A DNA stretch of 64,000 bases from NCBI GenBank assembly GCA_951804985.1, contig OX638135.1:36456032-36520031 (forward strand). The letters are read 5' to 3'. This DNA comes from Dryomyza anilis (lineage: Eukaryota > Arthropoda > Insecta > Diptera > Dryomyzidae). How positions within the stretch are numbered: the first letter of the stretch is position 1; every line of letters begins with the position of its first letter. The notes beneath the pieces were generated by a model, which did not search any database, was not told the DNA's origin, and saw only the letters and a program-made list of their open reading frames with translations. Made by a program: the position numbers and the translations under genes. Below, piece by piece: positions 22,411 to 34,329 of the stretch.

Positions 22411-22789
22411 TGTTTATGCCAAACAGAGCAAATGCCGCATGCAATTGCTGCATGCAAAATGAGCATTAACTAATAATGTTTATTTCTTTTAACGCTAGAT
22501 GGCGTTTAGTGTCACTTTGACACAAAATATGTTAAGTTAGTTTTAAGTTTCTTTTCCGTTTTTGGTCTCCAACCAAAAATTAACCTCTTTCACTTTTGAA
22601 CTCCAAGCGGTAAGCACGCACAATAAAGCGAACCTTATAGAATAAATCCTAATTCCTTGCGTTTTATATTTCCATTATTTCTATTTCCTATACGCCTACG
22701 AGCAACTATTTCTTCGAGGAAAACAAGATCCGCATCCGATCAAGCATCAGCGGAACTCTATATCATCATCCAAGTTCAGCAGATTCACA
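22411..22789 (+). repeat. Solo LTR of copia-like family A
   Basis: 379 bases, TGTTTATGCC to GATTCACA, homologous to LTR1 and LTR2 over the whole length. No internal sequence follows. Flanks GGCGA and GTGAT could be a decayed 5-bp target duplication. It proves the LTR edges of family A independently. Confidence 0.85.
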
Positions 22790-23039
22790 GTGATTATTAA
22801 TTTTGGTTAAAGTATATAAAATTTTGAAAAATGTATAAATAAATGAAATATAAAAATAACAGATACTAATTAAGTTAAACGTTTTATTCACTATTTTAAT
22901 TATTTAATAATTTATAAAATTTTTATTTTGAAAAATTTTTATCAAACTTATTAAAATTTTGAATTCATAATTTCGGAAATTATTGCATTTTAAGCTCTAT
23001 AATAAAGGGGGGAAATATACAAGTATAAAGCGGATTAAA
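22790..23039. other. AT-rich spacer
   Basis: No gene or element edge seen. It may include leader sequence of the gypsy relic that follows. Confidence 0.4.
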
Positions 23040-24540
23040 TCATATGTGAAAATTATTTAATTGATGCCGAATTTTGAAGAATTACAATGAGCATATAGGA
23101 ACTTATTAAGACAGCTTGACAGGTTTACTGAAAAATTGTGGACTCAAATTAGTACAGAAGTAAACAATGAAGAACATTTGGAATTAATAAGAATAAGGTT
23201 AGTACCACACAGGTTTACTCAAAATCAAAAGGAGTTGATGTAGTTTTTGAACAGTTAGATTACTTCTTAGAACACAAAAGTTCACAAAAAATAAAGGAAG
23301 ATAGAAGATTGGAAAGATGAATTCACTGCATTAAAAAAATTATACGATCATTTAGCAGAAAGGCAGATGTTATTAGATCAGGCTTCCGGAATAGAACAGG
23401 AAAACGAATTGAGTACTTTGCTTAAAAATTTAGATATTTCTAACGAATCAATCGAACGAGTACTGAGCGAACAGCCCAGATTAGAATTTGAAACATTAGA
23501 AGATGCATAAAGAGGCTTTGCAGATTTAAAGAAAATTTGACCAAATAGCAACACCGGAAACAACACTTGAAATGTCGTTAAACACTATAGCAGAAGACAC
23601 TATGGTAGTAATAGTAGTTTCACTTTTTAGGGGATCGGAATCGCCATTAGTCAAAACAGAACTCTCAAGATTACTCTCAAGATTACAGGTGAAAATAAAG
23701 TAGTGTTCAAACTACATCTTCTTGGAGATGCTTATGATATCGCACAAAACCAATTTAATAACTTAGAGGAATTCAAGATAATATAAGAAAGGCATATCAG
23801 CAGGATGGAGAATGTTTGAGGACATTTGCAAGACGATTGGAATGATTATGGTCGATCGCATATGAAATAGCAGATTCAATGTACACAAAAAGAAAAATCT
23901 GCCAGCCGATATTTTCAATACAGAACTAATGAATTCAGTTTTAACAGCATTCAAAGTAGGTGAAAGGGATCCGACAATAAAGGTTATCCTACTATTAGAT
24001 GAGGTATTAAGGGCACAGACAATAATTCAAAGGGGTCCGAGATTAGCCGAGGAAATGTATAGTCAACTATCTGTAGCGAGTCCAACTAATAGTATTCAAA
24101 ACAAACATTTTCAAAATACAGAACAGAATAATAATAAATATCAACACAAAATAAACAACGGTAGTAAAACGGATGTAACAAAAATACGACCAACATGCTC
24201 TTTTTGCCAGAAAAATTGACATACACGAGACGAGTGTATTACGCGGAAAAACACACTGTTTTGTGAGGAGTGTGAAAAATGTGGGCACGAATCTAGCTGG
24301 AGATGTGCTTCTATTAGATTAGAAGTTCAATAAAAGGAAGGGTTTGGACGTACACAAAACCAACCGATCGGTAATAGAGAATTTTTAAATAACAATTTGC
24401 AAACGGGACATAACACAACGTATCGTAACAATAATAATAATACGAACAATAATAATAGAAATAACAATGGGAATAATGTAGACAACCCTGGATATAATTT
24501 AAAATGTGATTGGTGTCGTAGACTTGGTCATGCTAGTAAG
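23040..24540 (+). pseudogene. Gypsy-type gag relic with zinc-knuckle remnants
   Basis: Pieces in all three frames. The clearest is 23929-24219: LTAFKVGERDPTIKVILLLD, then RPTCSFCQKN with a stop and HTRDECITR in the next frame, together forming a Cys-x2-Cys-x4-His-x4-Cys knuckle. FCEECEKCGHESSWRCAS (about 24262) is a second Cys/His cluster. At 24424-24480 Asn repeats (NNNNNTNNNN) lead to CDWCRRLGHAS, a third half-knuckle cut short at 24545. Gag packages element RNA. It is inactive here. Confidence 0.65.
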
Positions 24541-24559
24541 CTGGGGACCCAATAAGAAT

Positions 24560-25240
24560 AGCAAAATTAGGTCAAAAGGGGTAGAAATAGTAAATCATAA
24601 GCCCATTCGCCAAGCAATTCATCCTGGAATTCTCCATTACTATTAGTACCCAAAAGGAGTACCCAAAAGGAGTAACAAAAAATGAACACTTGTCATAGAT
24701 TTTCGTAAATTAAATGATCATAAAACGGGTATTTCCGATTCCGCGAATAGACGAAATATTAAATCAATTAGGTCACAGTAGACATTTTTCAACATTAGAT
24801 TTATCCAGTGGTTATCACCAAGTTTTAGTAGAAGAAAAAACAGCATTCAGTACAGGACCTGGTCATTTTGAGTTAAATCGAATGCCGTTTGATTTGACGG
24901 GCGCACCCGCAACATTTCAAAGAATAATGAATCACATACTGACAGGGTTACAATGAATTCACTGTTTTGTCTAACATGCGAACATGAGTACAGACTAAGC
25001 AATGTATTACAGAAAATAAGGGAAAGTAATTTGAAATTAAACACAGAAAAATGCCAGTTTATACGCCGGGAAGTTTTATATCCGATTTAGATGCGATACC
25101 TGATCATTCTAATATCGAATGTGTAAAAAATATTCTAGTACCAAAAAACAAAAAGGAGGTACAAGCCTTTATGGGATTAATTAATTACTACAGGAAATTC
25201 ATAGAGAATATTGCAAAATTGTCATTACCTATAAATAATT
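24560..25240 (+). pseudogene. Gypsy-type reverse transcriptase relic
   Basis: 24714-24956 gives VFPIPRIDEILNQLG, HFSTLDLSSGYHQV (first catalytic Asp), TAFSTGPGHFELNRMPFDLT and GAPATFQRIMNHIL. The next part, which should bring YLDD, is replaced by frame-shifted sequence at 24957-25050, where a YxDD motif cannot be read. 25051-25242 resumes after the RT: IECVKNILVPKNKKEVQAFM and GLINYYRKFIENIA. The enzyme is therefore missing its main active-site loop. Confidence 0.8.
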
Positions 25241-25249
25241 AACTTAGAA

Positions 25250-26600
25250 AGGATATTAAATTCGTGTGGACTGACGAGTGTAAGAATTCATTTAACAATC
25301 TTAAAAATGAAATTATTTCACCGCCAATATTAGCATATCTCAACTTTACAAAACCGTTTCTAATTACAACAGACGAAGTAATGAAGCACTAGACACAATT
25401 CTATCCCAAGGTGAAGTAGGGAGCGGCCGACCAATAGCATTTGCTAGTAGAACTTTAAATGATTCCGAACAACGATACTCCACCATTGAACGGGAATTTT
25501 TGGCCATTATTTGGGCAACGAAAAATTTTGGAGCTTATCTTCTAAGTCGACAGTTTAAAATTTATACAGATCATCAACCATTACGTAGCACAGCAAATCT
25601 CAAAGATCTGACATCATGGTTAGCACGTTTCAGGCATAAATTATCAGAATATGATTTTGAAATATTGCAAACCAGATAAAAATAATTTGAACGCAGATGC
25701 TTTAAGTAGAATTCCACATCCAGAACCAGATATTACTGCGGTCCAAACGCGGTCTAAGACTAAACAGAATAAATTAGATAATCAAATTTCAAAAACAAAA
25801 CAACAAGTGAGTACACCAGTACTGGATGAGATAACAACAGACACAAATAACGAATTAAACTCAAATCAATTATTAACTGACCCAGAGGAAATTAAAACTG
25901 TAATAAAAGACATTATGATTCAGCATTAGAAGGTCACGAAGGCGCAGCGAAAACATATTTTAGAATCAGAAAACAATTTAAGTGGAAAAGTATTCAGATC
26001 AAATACAAGATTACATTAATAATTGTCGAAAATGCCAAGTAAATAAAAATTTTAGGCTTACTTAAATGCCAACGATTCTAACTGACAGTACGTCCATTCG
26101 ATAAAGTATACATGGCTCTTGTAGGTATTTTACCGGAAACTATATCTGGAAAAATAGTTAATATATATTTTTTTTTTCAAGATAATTTTTCAAAATAAAT
26201 GTGCTACGTAGCAGACCCTGAATCAAGCACAGTAGCAAAAGCATTTTACGACGAAATCATTACACGTATTGATAACCGACAATGGTCGAATTTTGTTTCA
26301 AAAATTATTTTCGGATACGTGTAATGGTTAGGAATTAAAAAATTACATATTACGTTACATCATCCACAAGCTAATGGGTCTTTAGAAAGAAGCCATCGAC
26401 CGTTAGCAGAATATTTACGAAGTTTGGGTCAAACTGTGACCAATACAAATACAGCAATGCATGTACATATAACACGGTGCATATGTTCATCGGACAAACG
26501 CCTTTCCGTAGTTTTTACAGTTACGATTTCGAAATGCCAACAAATCTTAAACGAAAATGCTCACCAGTATATAATACCGATGATACACGCTGCAAAAAAG
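25250..26600 (+). pseudogene. Gypsy-type RNase H and integrase relic
   Basis: RNase H: KPFLITTDE (first Asp, 25350), RPIAFASRTLNDSEQRYSTI and EREFLAIIWATKNF (Glu, 25480-25530), YTDHQPLRS (Asp, 25563). Spacer frame 25651-25929. Integrase: EGHEGAAKTYFRIRKQFKW and NCRKCQVNK (zinc-binding His and Cys, 25930-26050), then HITLHHPQANGSLERSHRPL with the catalytic Glu (26345-26400), and PFRSFYSYDFEMPTN (26508). The core's first Asp block reads MALVGILPETISG, where Asp would be expected. Stops at many places. Confidence 0.75.
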
Positions 26601-26902
26601 GGCTCTCCCAAACATAATTTCGCAGGCATTACATATATCTTTGAAGCTTTATGCTTTCAAAAATATTATTTCATTTTCAAACATTATTATAATAACAGCC
26701 AAATATATTTTTTCGTTTTCGTTTAAACATATTTATGTTCAGAATAAATAATGTTCGGAGATCTTGCAAACATATATATGTTTGAATATGAAAAACATTT
26801 TATTTAGACGTAAACATATATATGTTTACATTTAATTTTTATGTAAAAATAGTAAATTTAGTGCTAATATCTTCTTTACACAATATTCGTTTTTTCCCTT
26901 TT

Positions 26903-27555
26903 TATACCCTACACTAAGAGTGAAAGGGTATATTCAGTTTGGTACGCCGTTTGTAACACCCAGAAAGAAGCATCTCCGGTATGGAAAAGTATATATATTC
27001 TAGATCAGCATGACCTCCTGAGTCGAGCGATGTCCGTCTGTCTGTCCGTCTGTCTATCTGGGATTTCAACAGACAGACAGTCTATTGAAATCCCTACTAC
27101 TTTTAAAATTGAAGAGCTAGATAAATGAAACTTATAACTTAGATTACTAATATACCTACGCTGTATGTGCGAAAATTGGCGAGATCGGTCCATTGTGACC
27201 TATGATCCGACCACTTATGTTCAAATACCTCATATAAAATGTACATATAAAGATTATTTTTTATGTATACGTGCTTAGGTAAACTTTTTTGGTCAAATAT
27301 ATATTGACATCATGCTCAAATACATGATAATAATATTTCCCGGCGAAAAGACTTGTGGTTCACAAAAAAAAAAAAATCGAAATTCGGTACACCTACCCAT
27401 TTGTAAATATGGGTATCAAATGAATGAAAATTCTTCAGCGATTGAATGTTTGTAGTTATTTTCAGGATTCCTATACCCTGGTGACCTATATATCACTTTG
27501 AATGGTAACCACACATTTGTGTAGGGTATTTATAGTCGGCTTAGACCGACTATAA
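26903..27555 (+). repeat. TATACCC-type dispersed repeat 'T', copy 1 (650 bp)
   Basis: It begins with the stem TATACCCT...AGGGTATA around ACACTAAGAGTGAA and contains GTACGCCGTTTGTAAC, AGAAGCATCTCCGG, AAAGTATATATATTCT and the run GTCCGTCTGTCTGTCC (27028). It ends with GTGTAGGGTATT and TAGTCGG..CCGACTA. The wording is very like a repeat frequent in fly introns. Shorter copies lie at 30798-30897 and 53990-54112. Class unknown to me; no ORF. Confidence 0.7.
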
Positions 27556-28800
27556 TTTTGATAATCCTAACTATCATAATTACACCTACTTTAAAATTTC
27601 CCATGTGATCTAACTTTCCCAACTGGTTAGATTTGTTGTCACCCGGTAACAATCACGAATAACCAAATACATGTAAGTCAAAGAACCTTTTATTGACGTT
27701 GGGTGTGTTAAATAGCGTAAATATCAAACATATATATATATTAATATCTGATGAAAAATACATATTTCTACACAAACATTAATATATAAATTCATGTAAC
27801 TCCGCGATTAAAGCAATTTATGTTTAAATATCGTATAATAATATTCCAATTTGACCAAATAATAATACAATTCAATTATAATGTAATTAGATATTACTCC
27901 CAATATTTATATGGTGATTTAGTATTACATTATAATTACAGTCAAGCATATTCAAACAAATCTTTTCTATTCGTGTAGCAGCAACAAGCTCTTAAAATAC
28001 CAAATTCAATGCGCACACAAATCCGTGCGACAAAATCTATGATAGCCCATTGCATCCAATAATATTTAAAGTGAGCGATAAAATTTTATTACAAAATCAA
28101 ATAGGAAAAATAAATGTTCAACAGTTAGGGTGGGAGCCTACGAGGTACTTTCAATAATAAGCCGACAAAAATGACGACAAAGATTTGTATCAAGGCAAAA
28201 AATTTCATAATAATTTTTATTTTATAATTTAATTTAATTTGCTAAAAGCATACAACAGTATAGTTAGGATTAGAATTAAGTAAACACTGACTGCAACAAG
28301 AACCAATAATTTTCATTGAGTTATAGTAAAATAGTTAGTGCAGGACAGATAGCTATGTATTACATATTGAAAATGACTGGCATTGCTTCATGTACTAACA
28401 AATTTGCCACTAAAAAATATAAAGAGAAAACCTATATAATAAAAAGAATATATTTTAAAGCGTTTTTATTAGGTTGCTTTCTTGTCTGTATGTTCGGTAC
28501 AAATTGTGTAATTGATTTTAAACTACCTCCGCGATGAGCTACAGACTTGAGATTTTAAATATTGCCTAGAACTGGATGAAAATGCAATATTATCGTTTTC
28601 TTGCCATCCGGTTCATCACGGTTCTAACGTCATAGTTATATATTAGAGACACTTTGAAACTTGAATATTATTAATTTAAAAAATACTATGCCTTTCATAT
28701 TCTGTCGGATGAAAATCTAACTGACAAAAAAAAAAGAAAAAAAATATGTATATAAATATATATAATAAAAAATCTTTTTTAATATAAAACGTTTTTAATG
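27556..28800. other. AT-rich region with a possible gypsy integrase C-terminus at 27985-28150
   Basis: At 28050-28140 a frame reads IIFKVSDKILLQNQIGKINV, close to the integrase C-terminal pattern (DKVLLQN) of 17.6-like elements. If so, the relic at 23-26.6 kb once continued here and was split by repeat T. A further 73-codon frame at 28316-28537 with a hydrophobic stretch (FKAFLLGCFLVCMFG) is not recognised. The rest shows nothing. Confidence 0.35.
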
Positions 28801-28818
28801 GGAATTTTTAGTACGATT

Positions 28819-28939
28819 TCAATCAAATTCAATGTTAGTTTTGCTTAATTTCCCATACAAAATACGAAACCTGATTCTGGTGTAGATAATTTTGTATTTC
28901 GTATGGGAAATTAAGCAAAGCTAACATTGAATTTGATTG
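28819..28939. repeat. Inverted repeat (hairpin) with about 46-bp arms
   Basis: The left arm (about 28819-28870) carries CAATCAAATTCAATGTTAG and TTTCCCATACAAAATACGAAA. The right arm (about 28894-28939) carries the complement TTTCGTATGGGAAATTAAGC and CTAACATTGAATTTGATTG, around a loop of about 25 bases. It is almost perfectly paired and abuts repeat Q, so it may be the terminus of the element that Q belongs to. Confidence 0.8.
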
Positions 28940-30060
28940 AACATATCTAACACTATATTAACGCTATCATCATAAAACATTTACCGAATATATAATAATT
29001 TTATATACTTCAAAATTAATAAAAATAATTTGGAAATATATATATTATAAGGGTAGATATAACGGTTTTATTGCAAGTCCTTTTAAAAATGTTATCTTTT
29101 CTAAACTAATGTTGTCCTGCATATATATCAAATTGCATACTTAAATTTTTACGTTGGGCTTTGAAAACTTTTCTTCAGGTGTGCAAGATCAAAATTAAAT
29201 TAAAAAATACATAATGTTAACTAATATGTCATTTTGCACACATATGTTAAGTGAATATATAAGTGCTTGGTACCATTGAAAAATAAGACATTTCAAGGAA
29301 TCTATGCGGCAAATATAAAGACAATCCGTATATAGTTTCTGAATACTTTTTTTTTTTGAAAAAAAGAAAAATAATAAAAATATTCGAAAAAAACTTAGAA
29401 TTTGACTGAATATATCTAAGTAAGTATGAACCTCATCATCATAAAACTTTTACTTAATATACAATAGTTTTATGTACTTATGCTTTATTAAAATATTTTT
29501 TGGATATATTTTATAATGTGAGATATATCGGTTTTAACCTAAGTCCCATTAAAAAATGAGTATTTTTGGAAAAAATGCAGCCATGCACATATACTTCGCC
29601 GGGAAAAACATAAGTAAGGGTCAAAAAGACGTAGAAGTAGTTCGTCCTTAAAACATCTTACTTGAAATAAGGCTTTAGACTTTGTGTAAAAAAGTAAAAA
29701 AAAAAAAATTAAAAAACTTGAACTTTGACCAGTGTTGCCAGATTGGTTAAATATAATTTGGATAAGTTTTATCATTTAAAAGATTCCCAGTAAGGTTATC
29801 TATCAAAAAATATAACAAAATGGAAAATAAAAAATTTCGAATTTACAATTTTATATTTACTAAACCACTTGATTATGATTTATGTGTTAATTGTTTATAA
29901 AATTCACATAAAACTATTTTGATTTCATGATAAAATGTACAATCTATGTATAAATATGTAATGTAAAGTCTTCGAAAATTTAAAAGAAAATCATGGTCAA
30001 ATCTATATCTTTAAAACTAAACAAGATATTTTCTCATATAAGCACATTTTCTTTAGATCT
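28940..30060 (+). repeat. Repeat 'Q': two tandem partial copies
   Basis: 28940-29130 and 29415-29600 align in the same direction: a GAATTTGA(T/C)TGAA(C/T)ATAT start, ATCATCATAAAAC, ATATAATA..TTTTAT, then AT(A/C)GGTTTTA..GCAAGTCC / CTAAGTCC and TTAAAAATG. The second copy runs on to about 30060 and includes CAGTGTTGCCAGATTGGTTA. An inverted copy of 29415-30017 lies at 44642-45264. No coding potential is seen. Confidence 0.65.
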
Positions 30061-30797
30061 CAATGTAAGCTTTTCACAAATAAAAGAATTTTAAAAATCG
30101 GATAACTTTTGGATTTTTACAATTTTTGAAAAAATGTTCATGAAAAATATCTCTATTTTATGATTTTGATCTCTATAACCATTAAAGATACAAACTACAA
30201 TTTTAAAACTTAAGTTCTAGCAAATTCTCTCTGTACAACATTTTATAAATTAAATTGAGTGGTTCCGAAAATACTGAATTCACCCGATTTAAGAGCGTTT
30301 GGACACACTGTGCAGCGTCTCATAATGTGACGACACAACGTAAGAAGTCAAACTGTGCGTATGCTGTATGTCGCCAACGAACGCTCTCGACGTCAAAATC
30401 TACGATAGCTTTCTAGCTATCTTCATTAATTATTCGTGGTCCAAAAATAAAATTAAAAATTGTCACGCCCTCTTAAATGATTCTAAAGTGACGAAACAAA
30501 ATTTTGCAATTTGATCAATAACTAACCGACGCAACTCGTTTCAGCAAGTACTTCTTTGGATAATGCGAAAAATGCACCAAGAATAAAACATAAAAAGACA
30601 GTACTCTGTGCAATAATGATCTATGTGTGATCGAAAAATTTACCAAAAGGTCTCATGGTTTCCTAAAAAAAAGAAAAAATGTTTCGGTCGATATTCAGTT
30701 ATCTATTTTTAAGCGTTAACACGAAACCCCTCTGCAAAAAATGTTCATTATTTGGTCATTTGCCATATATTTAAAGTACCGTGGCAATTATTATTTT
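30061..30797. other. Spacer with no recognised feature
   Basis: 30300-30430 is less AT-rich and has short palindromes such as ATAGCTTTCTAGCTAT. Nothing codes here that I can identify. Confidence 0.5.
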
Positions 30798-30897
30798 TAT
30801 ACCCTACACTAAGAGTGAAAGGGTATATTTAGTTTGGTACGCCATTTCTAACATCCAGAAGGAAGCATCTCCGGTTTGGAAAAGTATATATATATAT
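30798..30897 (+). repeat. TATACCC-type repeat T, copy 2 (5' 100 bases)
   Basis: It matches the start of 26903-27000 (TATACCC stem, AGAAGGAAGCATCTCCGG, AAAGTATATATAT) and is cut off exactly at the LTR of the next gypsy element, which evidently inserted into it. Confidence 0.75.
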
Positions 30898-31321
30898 TGT
30901 TACGAAAATTCAGTCTACGGAAAACTGTTCTACGAGTTCGTATCGCTGGATTATGTACAAAATAAAAACACATTTATATTTGGTTTTAACTAGTATTATT
31001 TCCACTAGTATTAATTAACTTTATTTATTTAAATAACAACTTAAAGAATAATCACTTATATCAACTGCTGAATTTATATAATTTAGCTTAACAATGATCA
31101 CTCACGAGATGCACTAGTTCACTATCAAATCACAACTGAAGTGCTGTACCTCAGATGCGGCTCCCTTATTTACTGCATGCTCTTTCTCGCACACTGCCTC
31201 AGTGCGCTGAATGATCTTCCGTCTCTTTCTAACACATTGCTTAGTGCGCTGAATTGTCTTGCGTCTCAATTATCATTGTTGAATGCTTGTACTATGGGGC
31301 AAATTACATCTTTTCATAACA
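30898..31321 (-). repeat. 3' LTR of SAP-gag gypsy element
   Basis: 424 bases. The left end TGTTACGAAAATTCAG corresponds to TGTTACAAAAATTCAG at 35081. It has a TTTATTTATTTAAATAA stretch and, on the element strand, candidate TATA and AATAAA signals. Confidence 0.85.
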
Positions 31322-31332
31322 CTGCTCTCCAC

Positions 31333-32320
31333 CTAAATCTGTTCGTCACGAAAAGATGTTAATCCTCTCTCTCTCTCTCTGAATGGCGCCAACCTTTCTA
31401 AATGTACTACTTTCATTTTTCGTCTAACGCCTGCAGTATTCTGACCCCGATACACGACATCGTTAATTCTTTTAATTATCTTGTATGGTCCTTCCCAGTG
31501 TGTTTGTAGCTTAGGGGATAAGCCTTTCTTCCTTTGTGGGTTATAGAGCAAAACAAGTTCTCCTTCCGGAAATCCCTCTGAATTTGTGCGCAAGTCGTAT
31601 CTGGCCTTCATCTTATAACTCGCTGCCTTACAAACTGATGCACTTCGTTCATTTCTTCACTTTTCCTAGAAACATAATTGTGAAGGACTCGCACCAAACT
31701 TTAAATCCGAAGGTAATCTTAAATCTGTTCCAAAAACAATATCAGATGGTGAAGCTGCTGTGGTATCATGAACCGCCGTTCGATAAGCCATGAGGAATAG
31801 TGTGTATCCCAATCTTTTTGATTTTTATCAACCACTTTTCTGAGATAATCTTCCAAAGTCCGATTGAATTTCTCCACCATGCCATCAGACTGCGGGTGCA
31901 ATGGCGTTGTTCATGTTTTATGTATGTTGAGGACTTTGAATAATTTTTTTAAATACAGCAGACTCAAAATTTTTTCCTTGATCTGAATGCAATTCCAACG
32001 GAACTCCAAAACGGCTTACCCAGTTGTTAACTAATGCATCCGCAACTGTTGTGGCTTCACTTGTGGGATACACTTCAGGCCACTTGCTGAAGTAGTCAAT
32101 GACGACAAGGACATACTTATTACCCGCGTGACTGATTGGAAACGGTCCGGCTACATCAATTGCAATACGCTCGAATGGTGCTCCCACGTTGTACTGATGA
32201 ATCCTGCCGCGACTTCCGACTGTTGGTCATTTTGCTGGTACACATTGTGGGCAACTGCGAATTCAATCGTCGACTGACTCTTGGCATCCAACCCAATAAA
32301 AACGTTTCTTTACTTTTTCG
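31333..32320 (-). pseudogene. Integrase of SAP-gag gypsy element
   Basis: 32310-32190 keeps a damaged zinc-binding region (two Cys near 32250). 32187-31918: FERIAIDVAGPFPISHAGNK (first Asp), FSKWPEVYPTSEATTVADAL, ELHSDQGKNFESAVFK (second Asp). 31901-31719: MHPQSDGMVEKFNRTLEDYL (catalytic Glu), with a frameshift near 31910. 31611-31333: C-terminal part with GELVLLYNPQRKKGLSPKLQ, THWEGPYKIIKRINDVVYRG, ending among CT repeats beside the 3' LTR. All three catalytic acids are readable, but in different frames. Confidence 0.85.
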
Positions 32321-32400
32321 ACCGTTTTATTTATACCTTCCACTAGATCCACCATGGTATTCCGCTAATATCTCTTTTACTTTTGATTTGGGAACAACAA

Positions 32401-33191
32401 TCAAATTTCGAGCGGATATGCCTTCTTCGCTTTCCCAGGCGCTTTAGTTATCGGACTGTCGGCAGCAATATCTTCCCATAATGGTTTTCTGTGCTGTTCC
32501 TTGAACCTCATAATTTTTGTCAGATCGGGATCACTCTTTTTATTAATTTGAATTTGGTCCGGAGTCCATTTTTCTTCAAATAAAACATTCAGGAAGCGAA
32601 TGTCAAGAATGTCTGCCTTTCCTTCAGCTCTTAAGCAATGTCTACATTCCAGTTTACACGGTCGCCGTGACATAGCATCTGCATTTCCATGATGTCCTCC
32701 TTTTCGATGTTCGATGGTGAAATCGTAGCTCTGTAATCGTTCTATACCTTGCCCAATTTGGTCTTCTGGGTCTTTGAACTGAAGTAACCATCTCAGTGCT
32801 GCGTGATCGGTTCTCAAGTGAAACTGTTGTCCGTATAGATATTTGTGGACATTTTTCACACTTTCGAATACAGCAAGAAGCTCCCTCCTGTTGACACAGT
32901 CATTTCGCTCGGGTTTGGACAAGGTTTTACTGTAGTATGCGATCACTATTCCTTGTCCATTGATCACTTGAGAGAGAACTCCGCCGATTCCGTATCAAGT
33001 ATAAATTTCTCACCTGGAATTGGATACGCAAGAATTGGTGCCAAGCACAGCAGACCTTTTAATTTCAAAAACGCCCTTTCTTGATCATTGCCCCATTGAA
33101 ATGCGCGGTTCTTTCTTGTCAACTCGTGAAGACTGCTAGCAACATTGGCAAAACCTGGAACAAATCGCCTGTAGTAAGTACATTTCCCCAA
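32401..33191 (-). pseudogene. RNase H domain of SAP-gag gypsy element
   Basis: 33191-32964: CTYYRRFVPGFANVASSLHE, ILAYPIPGEKFILDTESAEF (first Asp as LDTE). A frame break of several bases, which removes the usual GIGAVLSQ, then leads to 32967-32401: GIVIAYYSKTLSKPERNDCV, NRRELLAVFESVKNVHKYLY (Glu), FHLRTDHAALRWLL (Asp), HRKGGHHGNADAMSRRPC (last Asp). It continues into the tether before integrase. Largely complete. Confidence 0.87.
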
Positions 33192-33197
33192 GAAACT

Positions 33198-33848
33198 TCA
33201 TAGGTCATGTAGGTTTTGCAGTCTGGGCCACTCCTTTACTGCAACTATTTTATCTTCATCGGTATGCACTCCTTTCGTGGTAACTCGATGACCCAGATAC
33301 TTGACTTCTTTCTTGAAAAGTGAGCATTTCTTTGGGCTAAGTTGTAGACCCGCACTTTCCAATCCAAGGAATACGTCTTCTAAATTTCTTAGATGTTCGT
33401 AAAAATTCTTGCCCATGACAATGATGTCGTCAAGGTATACCAAACAAGTTTTCCAGTGTAGACCTCTCAATACGTGCTCCATTAACCACTCGAATGTTGT
33501 ATTACATAGCCCAAACGGCATTACCAGAAATTGCCATAGTCCATCGCCAGTACTAAATGCGGTCTTCATCATTCATCATTCTTATGATGAATCGATTTCT
33601 ACTTGAGAGTAACCGCTTTGCAAGTCCAACGTTGAAAACCACTTAGCATTAGATAGTGTATCCAAGGTGTCATCGATTATAGGAAGCGGATAACTATCTT
33701 TCTTGGTGACATCATTTAGCTTTCGGTAATCAACGCAGATCCGAGTACTACCGTCCTTCTTTGTGACCAATACTACTGGTGAACTCCATGAACTCTCAGA
33801 TTGTTCCACCACACCACTTCTGTGCATTTCTTTAACCAAATGTGACAC
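33198..33848 (-). pseudogene. Reverse transcriptase of SAP-gag gypsy element
   Basis: 33848-33582: MSHLVKEMHRSGVVEQSESS, WSSPVVLVTKKDGSTRICVD, YRKLNDVTKKDSYPLPIID, WFSTLDLQSGYSQVEI (first Asp). 33572-33198: TAFSTGDGLWQFLVMPFGLC, VYLDDIIVMGKNFYEHL (catalytic YLDD), LSPKKCSLFKKEVKYLGH. A break of about ten bases and one stop near 33580 separates the two pieces, and NTTFEWLME differs from the usual APATFQRLM. The active-site residues are intact. Confidence 0.88.
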
Positions 33849-34204
33849 TTCGTCTCTTTTCGCAGCTTGAAAATGTTGAACGCTGTGGTTCCATCGTAAA
33901 TCGGCGATTTTAGCCTCGTATCACTAACAACATGCTGTGTAGGTTCATTTATCTGCAACACGTGCAAATTTTTCTTTATCATGAAGTCCATGCCAAGTAT
34001 TATTTCATCCACTATTTCCGCCACTATAAAATCATGCTTAACTGTCGTAGAACCAATCGAAATTTCCTTGGTAATCCTTCCTCTGATAGGAGCCTCTTCG
34101 GTTGTAGCTGTTTGCAATCTTATTCCTACAAGCGGCTCTACTACGTCCTTAACAAGGTTACTTCTTATAATTGAGTGTGAAGCTCCCGTGTCCAATATTA
34201 CCAT
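33849..34204 (-). pseudogene. Retroviral-type aspartic protease domain of SAP-gag element
   Basis: The frame from 34204 reads MVILDTGASHSIIRSNLVKD (active-site DTGA), ATTEEAPIRGRITKEISIGS (flap region) and EIVDEIILGMDFMIKKN (second conserved ILGMD block). The domain is complete and its catalytic Asp intact. A frameshift near 33850 separates it from the RT. It cleaves Gag-Pol during particle maturation. Confidence 0.85.
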
Positions 34205-34329
34205 ATATGCTGTACAATCAATGAGTCCTTCGACAGTTAAGCTATTTGACTTTCGAGCAATTTGTGAAATGAAGATTCTGGGGCAATCGGTTATGGGAGT
34301 CAGATCGAGCCCAGCAGAACTGACTCGTT

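Larger units (their letters stand above)
23040..26620 (+). mobile_element. Ty3/gypsy relic, 17.6/297-like, no LTRs recognised
   Basis: A heavily mutated gag-pol in the order gag (23040-24540), RT (24560-25240), RNase H (25300-25680) and integrase (25920-26600), with a stop or frame change every 100-300 bases. The protease and the join between gag and RT are missing: the zinc-knuckle region at 24520 passes directly into RT at about 24560. The Asn-rich linker and the motif wording are those of the 17.6/297/gypsy group of insects. No LTR pair was found; sequences after 26620 are other repeats. Confidence 0.82.

Noticed and set aside
22411..22789. Full retroelement starting at the solo LTR and running into the gypsy relic
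   Set aside because: The LTR belongs to a copia-like family and no matching primer site follows it, whereas the relic at 23-26.6 kb is Ty3/gypsy.
28316..28537. Envelope-like small ORF with a hydrophobic stretch
   Set aside because: Only 73 codons, no signal peptide, cleavage site or family pattern; kept as unassigned sequence.
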